A DNA stretch of 57,439 nt from Zygophlyctis sp. KS116 (Eukaryota > Chytridiomycota), in assembly GCA_054661495.1 (NCBI GenBank), contig BAAFSQ010000039.1, positions 1 through 57,439 on the forward strand, written 5' to 3'. Positions 29,709 through 39,241 of the stretch are shown here, one piece after another. Every line of letters starts with the position of its first letter. The first letter of the stretch is position 1. Made by a program: the position numbers and the translations under genes. The notes under the pieces were generated by a model, which had not been told where the DNA came from, ran no database searches, and saw nothing but the letters and a program-made list of their open reading frames with translations.

Positions 29709-31472
29709 ATGCAAAATTTCAAGATGATCAAGTCGTTGATTTGGTTTGGTTTACTAATGCATTCCTCTTTGGCTATGGATATAGACCAGGAATTGCAAAG
29801 ATCCTTCAAGAAATTAAAAATCACCCCTCGACCTCCTTCTGAGTTATCTAAACTTCCTAATGAGGCATTGACGAGGATTGCATCGTTTGGAAAACAGCCA
29901 CTATCTGATTTGATTTCTCTCTATAGAACTATAAATCCTCGAATTGACCCACTTGATATGGAAGCGGATAACCCACTAAGTTACCATGATGCATCAGTTG
30001 ATCATCAGTCTGGATTGTCTGATTGGTTGCGAATGCCTCTCAATTCCCCAAAGAAACAATTTCAGTTAAAGAAATTATTGGAAAATCCAACGGTAGACTT
30101 CAATATTCAAAGGAAATTAAAAGCAATGATAGAAGCTGAGGCTGTTCCGTCTATAGGATTTTGGCCTAATGATCACTTTGATCCAAGGAAAATTGCAAAG
30201 CTAGATCTTGCTATAACTCAAGTTTTTCTACTGGGAGATTTGTATTCATTTAATCTGTTATTAGATAAAGGAGTGATTCCTGATTGGGGGACTCAAGTTG
30301 TGGTCATAAAAGCAGGAAATTTGGAGCTGACTAAGCGTATATTCAAGATAAGGGAGGAGGTTTTTAATACAATAGAGGATGTCCCAAGGTATTATCTTCT
30401 TTATGCGATACCTTCAGGAAATCTAGATCTGGTGAAATATTTGGTTGAAGAAAGAGGAATTCAAGAAATTAATGAGGAAGTCATTTCTGAAACAATAGAA
30501 AAGGGGACTTTAGCAATAATGGAATATTTCATGGAAGAGAAGAGATATATAGTAGATCGATGGATGGATCTTGATATACTACATCTAATCCTTAGCAAAG
30601 CTGCCCGAAAAGGAAACCTGGATATGTTTGAATATTTGCAGAGTTTACAAGAAAATGTGTTTGGAAATAATGAAATTAAAAGATCTCTTTTAAGAGATGT
30701 TTCGGGAAGCGGAAACCTTCCCATGCTGATATATTTGATGATAAATTTCAATAATGTTCAACCTGACATGGAATGCCTATATGCCGCTATTGATAACGGT
30801 GGATTGTTTGTTTTAAAATATCTTGTTCAAATTGTTGGTTTGGTCCCAGATGATGAATGTTTATTACGTGCTTCAAAAAAAGGTTATTTAGTAGCTGTTA
30901 GATATTTACTTCGACCTAAATCCAGCACTTCACATCAATTAGTCCCTAGTTTAGATTGTTTGCAGGAGGCTTCTCATATCGGAAACATTTGGTTGGTGAA
31001 GCTATTTGTCGAAAGTTATGGACTGATTCCGAATTCAGAAACTTTGCAAAATACACTAGAGGTCTTTAATATCGATTTGATCAAATACCTGATTAAAAAA
31101 ACTGGACTTAATCCATCCAATCAATTCTTGAATAAAGCCGCCGAACAAAGAAAATTCAATTTTATCAAATATTTGACTAGTCTTGGTGTCAGAGTCTCTA
31201 GTACAACAATTGAATCTGCGTGTCTTGGAGGAAATATCGAAATAGTAAAATATCTGATAAATCAGAGTGGAATGACTCCAAATCAAGAGTGCCTTAAACA
31301 AGCTGCCATGAGTGGAAATATCAAATTAGTCAAGTTTCTTGTTGAATATTATAGAATCATCCCTGAAGGAGACACTCTGAATTTTATAAAAGATCATGGA
31401 AAATGGAGAGATCATGATTATTCTGAAATATTATCCTACTTGAAATCATATATGAATCTGATGGAAATATAA
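29709..31472 (+). CDS. Secreted protein with F-box-like motif and ankyrin-like repeats
   Basis: Intronless, 587 residues. The N-terminus (MIKSLIWFGLLMHSSLA after a short leader MQNFK) is a signal peptide with a likely cut before MDIDQ. At about residues 44-76 ELSKLPNEALTRIASFGKQP then LSDLISLYRTI has the F-box pattern (LPxExLxxI...DLxxLxx). From about 190 to 560 follow at least ten degenerate ankyrin-type repeats of 33-38 residues, e.g. SGNLDLVKYLVEERGI, GNIWLVKLFVESYGLIPNSE, GGNIEIVKYLINQSGMTPNQ, SGNIKLVKFLVEYYRIIP. F-box plus ankyrin usually means a substrate adaptor of an SCF ubiquitin ligase; a signal peptide makes an exported adaptor acting in a host cell the interesting option. The F-box call is by pattern only. 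Confidence 0.75.
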   Translation: MQNFKMIKSLIWFGLLMHSSLAMDIDQELQRSFKKLKITPRPPSELSKLPNEALTRIASFGKQPLSDLISLYRTINPRIDPLDMEADNPLSYHDASVDHQSGLSDWLRMPLNSPKKQFQLKKLLENPTVDFNIQRKLKAMIEAEAVPSIGFWPNDHFDPRKIAKLDLAITQVFLLGDLYSFNLLLDKGVIPDWGTQVVVIKAGNLELTKRIFKIREEVFNTIEDVPRYYLLYAIPSGNLDLVKYLVEERGIQEINEEVISETIEKGTLAIMEYFMEEKRYIVDRWMDLDILHLILSKAARKGNLDMFEYLQSLQENVFGNNEIKRSLLRDVSGSGNLPMLIYLMINFNNVQPDMECLYAAIDNGGLFVLKYLVQIVGLVPDDECLLRASKKGYLVAVRYLLRPKSSTSHQLVPSLDCLQEASHIGNIWLVKLFVESYGLIPNSETLQNTLEVFNIDLIKYLIKKTGLNPSNQFLNKAAEQRKFNFIKYLTSLGVRVSSTTIESACLGGNIEIVKYLINQSGMTPNQECLKQAAMSGNIKLVKFLVEYYRIIPEGDTLNFIKDHGKWRDHDYSEILSYLKSYMNLMEI

Positions 31473-31662
31473 TAATTGATCTGAAATATGATGATGGCAT
31501 TAATTTCAATAAAATGTAGGGATCAATTTATAATTCTAGAAACAATGTTTTTGTGGGAATTGAGCAAATAGTACTACCGTTTGCTACGCTATTCATGTCT
31601 GAAAATATTATATTCCTTCAATCATAAAAAATAATTGACAGCTCTATTATCAATAAAATCAA

Positions 31663-32235
31663 TCAAATGGAATGAAATGGCAAAAGATTCGCTTCCGTGA
31701 GGAAATTATTAAAAACTCCAGAAACGGCAGCTATTCTGAATGCTCTAAAAGGAGTGATCTCCTTTAGATCATCAACCAAATGCATATATAAACCTGAATG
31801 TGCTGCCAATGCAGCAAATCGGACTTTTAAATCTGTCGAGATCTTTCCCAATGCTCTATTTATCCGTTCTCCTTCAACCGAGTCCAACTTTTCCAAAATA
31901 TATATTATAACCTTTGAAGATTGTAATTTTCCAGTTTGATAGTCTGAAGACACTCTTTCCAAAATCTTAATATCCGGTACAATATGATAATTCTTCATCA
32001 AATCCACCAATATATCATAATCATGATCAATCAATGATTTATAAAGCGCAGCCTTTCCAAGATGAGGATCTAAATTAAGAATTATTCTAGCTCCAGATCT
32101 ATTTTTATTCCTTAATAGATGCATGAATTGATATAAATCTCTAGAATTCAACAACATAACTAGGTCATTCCTTAAAATCCTGCCCATAGCACTACTTAAT
32201 ATAGTCAAATAGAGAAAACTAATGATGAGTTTCAT
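31663..32235 (-). CDS. Secreted ankyrin-like protein, 190 residues
   Basis: Intronless. Signal peptide MKLIISFLYLTILSSAMG, then repeats of the same style as the 29709 protein: AALYKSLIDHDYDILVDLMK-NYHIVPDIKILE, and a later LAAHSGLYMHLVDDL...RAFRIAAVSGVFNNFLTE. The pairing of a helix ending in hVDLMK with Y-x-IVPD parallels VKFLVEYYRIIPEGD of the neighbour, so both probably descend from one ankyrin-rich secreted family. No F-box motif is visible here. Convergent with the 29709 gene across 190 bp. Function unknown. Confidence 0.7.
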   Translation of the reverse strand: MKLIISFLYLTILSSAMGRILRNDLVMLLNSRDLYQFMHLLRNKNRSGARIILNLDPHLGKAALYKSLIDHDYDILVDLMKNYHIVPDIKILERVSSDYQTGKLQSSKVIIYILEKLDSVEGERINRALGKISTDLKVRFAALAAHSGLYMHLVDDLKEITPFRAFRIAAVSGVFNNFLTEANLLPFHSI

Positions 32236-32288
32236 ATTGAAGATTTTACAGGACTGATCATGATAAATATTCTGCAGATATCAACATT

Positions 32289-32319
32289 CGTTTCCGTTTC
32301 CACTTCCGTTTCCGTTCGG
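32289..32319. repeat. Short TTTCCG-type imperfect tandem repeat
   Basis: The stretch CGTTTCCGTTTCCACTTCCG and the following TTTCCGTTCGG form four or five imperfect copies of the hexamer TTTCCG, strikingly C/T-biased in an AT-rich gap between the divergent genes at 32235 and 32489. Could be a simple microsatellite or part of a promoter. Confidence 0.6.
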
Positions 32320-32488
32320 AATAAAATTCTTCCATAAAATTTTACTGCTTGGTCTGCTTTGCTGAATCCAAAAAAACCGTAAACTTAAAACCAGATTATA
32401 AATTAGATTCTAAAATTAATAAAATGTTAAATTTCAATAATATTTTGCATGATTTAAAATGTGAATTCATGTTTTTCAATTTTTAAAA

Positions 32489-34695
32489 ATGAAATTCAAG
32501 ATTTTTCTCATCGCAGGAACTTTAGCGACTGTGTTTTGTAAGGAATGGGATATCGTCAATACAGGAATACCTATTTCTCAGGGAATAGGATCTGATAGTT
32601 TATGGATTGTATCGGAGCAGAGTTTTAATCGTTTGAATAGAAATTCGTCAGTTGATTGGAGAGTTGCGTCAGGAGCAAATATTCTACAAGCTGAAATTAT
32701 TCAAGGAAAAGGAATAGTTTATCTATCTAGAGAAAATCATATTTCAAAGTTGGGATTACGATCGCTGGAACAGGGAAGTCTAAAATGGGAAATTACAGTT
32801 GGGAATATTTCTAAATTTCATTGCCAAGAATACATTTATTTAGATGATAATACTATGCTAAACTTTGGTGGATCAAAGGTAGAGGAAAAAGTTTATGCAG
32901 AAATTAAAGATAAATCGGATCCAATGGAATTATCCAAAAATGTGCTAAAGATTGGTTCTCAAAAGTTTGAGTATGATGTACATGAATTTGGAGAACCGCA
33001 TCTTTATGAAATTTCTGGAAAAGATTTATTACTGTCGTCTCAGTCAGGATTAGTTCTCTTTTACAAAGATTTAGAACTGATTTGGACCAGAGATGAATCT
33101 TTGACACTGGTTGTCACGTCTGCCTTTGTAAAGGTAAATGATGAAAACAGATGGGTGGCAGTTACTGAATTAGGTAAAAATAGTTTAGGGAAATAATGTA
33201 AAGGAACTATTGTAGCTTTGGATGCATCGACAGGCTCTAAAATATGGAGATTATACTTTAAGAATCATAAGTTCAACTTTATTAGCGTTTCAGAGACAGA
33301 TGATGAATCTTTTCTAAATGTTTGTAGCTTAAAAGAGTGTATAAGAATCAATGCTAGAAATGGAGAATATAAATATATTTTGAAAGATGCGGATTTAATC
33401 ATTGTTTCTCTACTGGATTCGCAAAAAGGAGATTTAAAAGAGCAAGGTTTTGCTATGGTAGACTCGAAATTAATGGTAGATTTGTATTTTGTCTCTAACA
33501 AATAAGGTCTCGGTCTTTGCAGACACTGAAAGAATGAAAGAATCATTCAAAAACTCATCGTTTTATTTTTACACAGGAATTGAAAAGGGCTCTAAAAGTA
33601 TTGCAGGGTATCATGTAGAGTCAGATTCAAAACAAGTATCCGGCAAGTACGTTTCTACAAAAGCATGGAATATTAATCTTCCTGACTCTGAAGTGATTAT
33701 TGCTGCATGTAGTAATAAAAAGAATGGTATAATTTCGACGGCTGATTAATTTATAGGTCCTATCGCATCATATGGTCGTGTCTTAGGGGATAGATCGGTT
33801 TTATATAAATATCTAAATCCAAATCTTGTTGCTTTCATGACTGAAACAACTCTTTCAGATCCTGTTCACTCTGTTCAAGTAACTTTTTATCTGATAGATG
33901 TTGTTTCTGGAGCGATCCATTATCGCGCAATTCATCCTGGTGGTGGACGAATTCCAGGTAAAGACAATTCAGTCCAAATCCTGCTCTCTGAAAATTTTGC
34001 TATATATACCTATTGGAATCATGGTATTGAAAATGGAAGAGAATTTTTGACTGATTCATTTATTAATGAAACAATCCCAAATAACAAAGGAATGGAAGTT
34101 GTTGTGTTGGAGCTTTATGAATCCGAAAAGCCAGATAAGAAATCTCCAGGAGACCATTTTTCTTCATTCTCTTCCTTTTCACCTTTTATAATTTCAGGAG
34201 CCTTTGTCTTTCCATTTCCTATAGAGTCTATTGGTATCACTAGAACTGTTTCTGGGATCACATCAAAACAAATCTTGTGTAAGTTTCCAGCAAAAATAAA
34301 TAATAGTTGGTCTAAGTTCTGGACAAGTCTATGGAGTAGGAAGAAAAGTTTTGGATCCAAGACGTCCGATGGAATTAACTTTTAATGACAAGGAAGAAGA
34401 GCTTCTACCATATTCTCCTGTACTAGAGTATCGAGCCCTAAATTCCATTACACGACTAAAAGTAGCTAGCAAATGGATAACATCATGCCCTATGCACCTT
34501 GAATCATCATCTTTGGTTATTGTTGGAGGATTAGATATTGTATGTCGTATTGTCCACCCTAGCTCTAATTTTGATATTCTATCAGACGACTTTAATTTTT
34601 TTGGCTTGATTGGAACTATTGTAGTATTGGCTGCTGTTACTATTGCAGCCAAAATAGGAGCCGATAAAAAGCAACTTAAAAATATGTGGCATTAG
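32489..34695 (+). CDS. EMC1: ER membrane protein complex subunit 1 (EMC1)
   Basis: Largest lumenal subunit of the EMC insertase. Signal peptide MKFKIFLIAGTLATVFC. An N-terminal beta-propeller of PQQ-like blades (GTIVALDASTGSKIWRLYF) is followed by the conserved C-terminal EMC1 domain: GRVLGDRSVLYKYLNPNLVA, FYLIDVVSGAIHYRAIHPGG, ENFAIYTYWNHG, VVVLELYESEKPDK, FPFPIESIGITRTVSGITSK, then VLDPRRPMELTFNDKEEELL, PYSPVLEYRALNSITRL, VVGGLDIVCRIVHPSSNFDI and a C-terminal membrane helix with a charged end. At least four short introns (about 33173-33202, 33474-33504, 33726-33755 and 34278-34304) restore frame. The protein is shorter than in animals in the propeller. Identification is secure for the C-terminal half. 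Confidence 0.92.
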
Positions 34696-34781
34696 ATTCA
34701 CATTTTCCAGAATAAATTGAAAGTTCCCAAACATAACTACTTAGGTCTATTCAAAGGGCTTGTTATCAGAAAACCAGAAAA

Positions 34782-35165
34782 ATGTCAAACAAACCAGCAA
34801 CTTGGGAACTATACACACTAGCAGCAGGTCAGTCAAAGATCATCATGTCTCCAGACACTAAAGTCCCAAACGCCGCAACATTTACAATCCAAAAAGAGGA
34901 TCATACACTAGCCAATGTCCTTCGAAATGCCGTTTTATCCAATCAAAGAGTTATATTCTGTGGATATAAAGTACCGCATCCTCTTGAACCTTTTTTCCTC
35001 TTGAAAATTCAAACAAATGGAGAAATTTCACCCAAAGATGTTTTGTACAATGAAATTCAAAAACTCATCAGATCAGTGTCCGATTTATCTAAATCATTTT
35101 CTGTAAATTATAATTATTTTTAATCATAGGTTGAATTAGAATCTAGGCGAAGTTTAACAATGTAA
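34782..35165 (+). CDS. RPB11: RNA polymerase II subunit RPB11
   Basis: Alpha-like subunit that pairs with RPB3 at the base of RNA polymerase II. Exons 34782-35102 and 35130-35165, with a 27-nt intron, give 118 residues (human POLR2J 117). Conserved core: TKVPNAATFTIQKEDHTLAN then VLRNAVLSNQRVIFCGYKVP and HPLEPFFLLKIQTNG. The short second exon adds VELESRRSLTM. Without the intron the frame would run a few residues and stop, so the splice matters only for the C-terminal tail. Secure. Confidence 0.96.
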
Positions 35166-35196
35166 ACAAATAAATCCATTTTCTATTAAATACAGA

Positions 35197-36831
35197 ATGA
35201 GACCAAGCAATTCCGAGTTTAGAAGACAGTCTCTAGTACAAAAGGAAGTCAAGAAAATAGTAGAGGATCAAGTGGGGATCTTGGATCTAATTCCCAAGAA
35301 TGCTCGGACAACCTCTAATTTTGATCGATCTGTAACATATAAATTCTACAAGACTAGAATAGATACACATCCGCAACAACCAATGCAGAATCAAAAACAA
35401 GGGAAAATGGAAAGAGTTTCAGAATTGGTCAAGTTATATTTTCCCTCAAAGGATTTTGCATGGTCAAGAGAATACTCTATAGATTTGCATCATGACTTTA
35501 TTTCAGATTTTAAGGCTGTTTATGATAGTAAAGAGATGGAAGGAGAAAAGATTAATGATTTCACGCCAGAAACATGGGCTAGACTCTCTGCTGTACAGGA
35601 ATACAAGAAGAAACAGACTAAAATTAATAATGATATTACGGCCGATACAGAAAAGAAAAAGATTGCTCAAAAATTACCACTGATTGAGAATATTTTGTGT
35701 CTTACAGTTCAAAAGTCTCCCGAAAAGGTTTCAAAGAAAATCAAAGATATCTTCAAGAAAATAAACAAACAGGAAGTTAAAATTGCAGTGAATGATGATG
35801 ATGAATCTATTCTACCTCATGGACTAGATAAATTAAGTAAAAAAGTTCAGACAAATTATGAAAAAGTTTTATCTATTTTAATGGAATCGGCTTCAATTAC
35901 AGCATCCGATCAGGCTCTATTAAATAGTACTCTTAAAAATTTTGGAGCTTTTCATAAACTTACGAGTTCTGTATTTGAAAGAATTTGTCAATGTATCAAA
36001 TTAGATATAATTCCTGCTAAAAAATGTATTTTTAAACAGAAAGATCCTGGGAATTGCTGGTATATAATTTTGCTTGGATATGTACGTATAAAAGTTGTAC
36101 AAGATCTCAACACACCATTCAAAGAAATCACCGCTGCAACTTTAGGTCCAGGAGAAGGTTTTGGAGAACAAGCCATTGTTACGGATTCGGACAGAGCTGC
36201 ATCGGCATATGCAGCATCTTCTCCGACAATATTAGCTAGAATTGATAAATCAGATTATAAAAGAGTCATGAATTTTATAAGACAAATGGAAAAAAAGGAA
36301 AAATTATTCTTTTTAAAGTATGTAAAACTGTTATCAAATTTGGATCCAATTTCTTTAAGGAATTTGGCTGATCGTATTACATTACGAAAATTTGAAATTG
36401 GACAAGCATTAATTAAAGAGTCTGAAATTTGTAATTCTGTTTATTTCATAAAATCTGGATCAGCATCTGTTTATAGAAAAGTTGAAATTTCAACAGGTAA
36501 AATCAAAGACATACTTGTAGGTAAAGTCTATAGAGGAGATTCTGTAAATGAAGATGTTTTATTAGACCGTTCTAATTACATTGGATCATTAATAACTGTA
36601 ATCGCAGATGAACCACTTGAATTTGGAGCTGTTTTAGCGTATGGGGATTTATCAACATTTCCATTCAAGTATACTAGACCAGGATATTTAAATTATACTA
36701 ATAATGACTTGTTGAGATTATATTGGATCAAGGAAAACATGAAAAAGTTTAGAAAGGTACAAACCAGATTAACAAGAGAGTTGAAGACATTTAAGTTTGA
36801 TAAGAACGAAAAAAATTTGTTTTCCTTGTAA
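35197..36831 (+). CDS. Protein with two cyclic-nucleotide-binding domains (CNBD2-like)
   Basis: Intronless, 544 residues. An N-terminal basic/charged part (1-230) is followed by two cNMP-binding beta-barrels. Domain 1 (about 250-365) has FKQKDPGNCWYIILLGYVRI and the phosphate-binding cassette GEGFGEQAIVTDSDRAASAY with the FGE Glu and the Arg that contact cyclic nucleotide. Domain 2 (about 370-480) has FEIGQALIKESEICNSVYFI and a much less canonical cassette. No kinase, channel or GEF domain is present. The arrangement is like CNBD2, a sperm protein of animals, which fits the flagellar content of the window. Ligand binding by domain 1 is likely, by domain 2 doubtful. Role unknown. Confidence 0.78.
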   Translation: MRPSNSEFRRQSLVQKEVKKIVEDQVGILDLIPKNARTTSNFDRSVTYKFYKTRIDTHPQQPMQNQKQGKMERVSELVKLYFPSKDFAWSREYSIDLHHDFISDFKAVYDSKEMEGEKINDFTPETWARLSAVQEYKKKQTKINNDITADTEKKKIAQKLPLIENILCLTVQKSPEKVSKKIKDIFKKINKQEVKIAVNDDDESILPHGLDKLSKKVQTNYEKVLSILMESASITASDQALLNSTLKNFGAFHKLTSSVFERICQCIKLDIIPAKKCIFKQKDPGNCWYIILLGYVRIKVVQDLNTPFKEITAATLGPGEGFGEQAIVTDSDRAASAYAASSPTILARIDKSDYKRVMNFIRQMEKKEKLFFLKYVKLLSNLDPISLRNLADRITLRKFEIGQALIKESEICNSVYFIKSGSASVYRKVEISTGKIKDILVGKVYRGDSVNEDVLLDRSNYIGSLITVIADEPLEFGAVLAYGDLSTFPFKYTRPGYLNYTNNDLLRLYWIKENMKKFRKVQTRLTRELKTFKFDKNEKNLFSL

Positions 36832-36962
36832 AATTTTTTTTCTTTCAAATTTAAATGTCTTCTGATAACCTATTTGTCGGCCGACACCTACTTTAAAGAT
36901 ACAAAATTGCTTATCTATGCTCTCACAATCAATAGAAATTCAAGGACAAGGTTGGAAGAAAA

Positions 36963-39205
36963 ATGTCAAAAAGAGATTTGGCAAAAGCAGCGGCTGGAAA
37001 GTTGGTCTTGGATGTTTTATCCAATTCGTATGTAAATAATGAGCCTGAGTCTTCCTCTGAGTCCTCCTCTTCCCCACGGGAATCCCAAAGTTTACGATTA
37101 AAAATGGCACAGGAAGATTTACTGGAAAACGTTTTTGCAAAGAATCAATTTCCTTCGGACCAAGGTTATGCGGACATTGCAAAGAAAACAAGGAAATCTG
37201 TAAAGGAGGTAATTGGATCTTTAAATTTGAATAAATTTGGTTTTTCTAAATCGTAGATCGTTTTTTGGTTTAATCAGAGAAGAGAAAAGGAAAATAATCT
37301 CAACGTGAAATGCTATAAAAGACCGCTATCTGAAAGTATACAAGACTCTATAATGGATGTTGATTTGGAAGTGGATTCTGAAGTGGATTCTGAAGATTCA
37401 ATTCATTCTTTAAAAAATTCTGGTATGTTTTAAAGATTTTATACTAGATTTTATTCTAGTACAAAAGCAAACTAGAAAGGAAAATACGCGAATTGATATT
37501 GATCAGGATGAAATAGAGTCACCCTCTTTGAAATCAGCTGATGATTCTGTAATTAATCTTGTTTAATTTTTAGCATACTCTTGTGAAATTAGAGACAATG
37601 TTGGATCCTTTTTTGACAGTTGATGGGACTATTGCGTCGCATAATGATGTACCGCAGATTTTAAAGATTATGTCCAAGAGAAAGGATTATCTAGATAAAA
37701 ATTATTGTATAGAACTTTTATCAAATCCAAGAAATTCACGGCAGATTATGGAATCAATTTCAAAGAAAATGGGACTAATACTATTAAGAGTCTGGTTAAG
37801 TGGATCTTCTAAAGATGATAATGGAAAAGTTTTGACAGAAGTGATTTTGAAATTATTAAAACGTTTACCAACACCTTCATTTGAGGATTTAAAGCAATCT
37901 AAAATTGGAAATGCGGTCAAGTTGGCTGGTAATGTAGGAACAATTGATGGTAATTATTCTATATTTAAAAAATAGCCAAAAATTTGGCAGATTCTATTCA
38001 AGCAAAGTGGCTGCAGGATATAAAGAAGGCTAAAGATTCTGTGCCTTCTAAAAGAACAAAGCCTGCGATTGGAGCAGGAACTGCAACAGCGGGATCACTA
38101 CAAAAGCAATCTGTAACAAAAGCTGTTAAATTACCAAATACGAAACCCACATCAACTGTAATGCCATCTGCAAGTTCAGGTCAAGTTGAAAAGAAAACGG
38201 TAACAGCAATCAGTTTTGATATTTTTAAAAGCAATCCTGCTGCTTCGTTGCCGAAAATTAAAAAATCAGATAAACCAGTGGTTAGAAAATCTCCAGAAGT
38301 AAGTCCTACTTCACCTCAAATACCGTCTCTACCCCCTCAACAGTCAGCATCTGAACCTTCAGCAGAAGGTAGCAATAAGTTCTCGTATCGAAAAAAGCGA
38401 GGAGTTGAAGATACTTCGGATGTTCCAAAAAAGAAGAGGAAAAGTGTTAGTTTTAAGCCTAATGATTCTTTGCTAGAGATTCGTTATTACGTACCAGATT
38501 CAAGTGAAATGGTATTTTTCATAATCTAATCAAAAGCATACTAGTAGTGAATCTAATCATAATTTTGACAAGGAAGAATTTACTTATGCCAAAGAACAGG
38601 CTCATATAAAAGAAACGAAAGAATGGAGCCCTCCTGAATGTATATTCTAAATTTATAAGTTATTAGTGTATTATTTTGAAGACGATACTTCATACAATTG
38701 GGGGGATCTAAGTCAAGAAAAAATTGTGCAGACTGAGCGCGAAAAGAAAGGATTTCAGTCTCTCTACTTCAAGCTGGAAGATATTCCAGATAGCCCTGCT
38801 GAACCTGATGCTGAGAATGTCCCTCTCACCTCTGTTAAGCCTATACCTTTTGAAGAATTCTACTCCCAAAATACATCGGCAATATCTGCTGTTGCTAAGG
38901 CAGCTGAAGCAAGCCAGCGTGTGCCATCTTTTAATCCACAAATGGGCTACAATAGCTATATGTCAGCCTTGCCAACCAATTACTTGTATCAACAGAATCA
39001 ATTCCAAAATCAATTCCAACATCCAGCCCAGGGAAATCCTCCTAGATTTGTAAGCCAAAGTAATTTCTACACTGGGGGACAGCCGCAAAATAATTACTAT
39101 TCTGGAAATAGTTGGGGAAGTCAAACCAATAGACCTGTTTGTCAGAACTATAAGATGGGAATATGCACTAATGGAAATCAGTGTCCTAATCTTCACACAC
39201 GCTAA
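36963..39205 (+). CDS. PPP1R10: PNUTS-like PP1 regulator with an N-terminal homeodomain
   Basis: Scaffold that targets protein phosphatase 1 to RNA polymerase II and chromatin. Exons 36963-37208, 37257-37422, 37460-37548, 37574-37949, 37976-38511, 38537-38639, 38667-39205 give 684 residues with consistent phases. Order: homeodomain (about 44-98: DLLENVFAKNQFPSDQGYAD, then IVFWFNQRREKENN across intron 1), TFIIS N-terminal/LW domain (about 170-290: ISKKMGLILLRVWLSGSSKD), PP1-docking RVxF site KSVSF (448-452) inside RKSVSFKPNDSLLEIRYYVP, the PNUTS block SQEKIVQTEREKKGFQSLYF (human SQERYIQAEREKGILQELF), and a CCCH zinc finger (C664, C672, C678, H682). Animal PNUTS lacks the homeodomain; plant LUMINIDEPENDENS has homeodomain plus TFIIS-like domain. 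One intron (37423-37459) has an alternative in-frame acceptor at 37447. Confidence 0.88.
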
Positions 39206-39241
39206 AAAAAACTCTAGACAACATATTCTATTCATCAAAAT

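Noticed and set aside
29709-31472. Ankyrin protein as a captured large-DNA-virus gene
   Set aside because: The repeat style is compatible, but base composition and context look like the rest of the window and the signal peptide is unlike typical viral ankyrin genes; no direct evidence.
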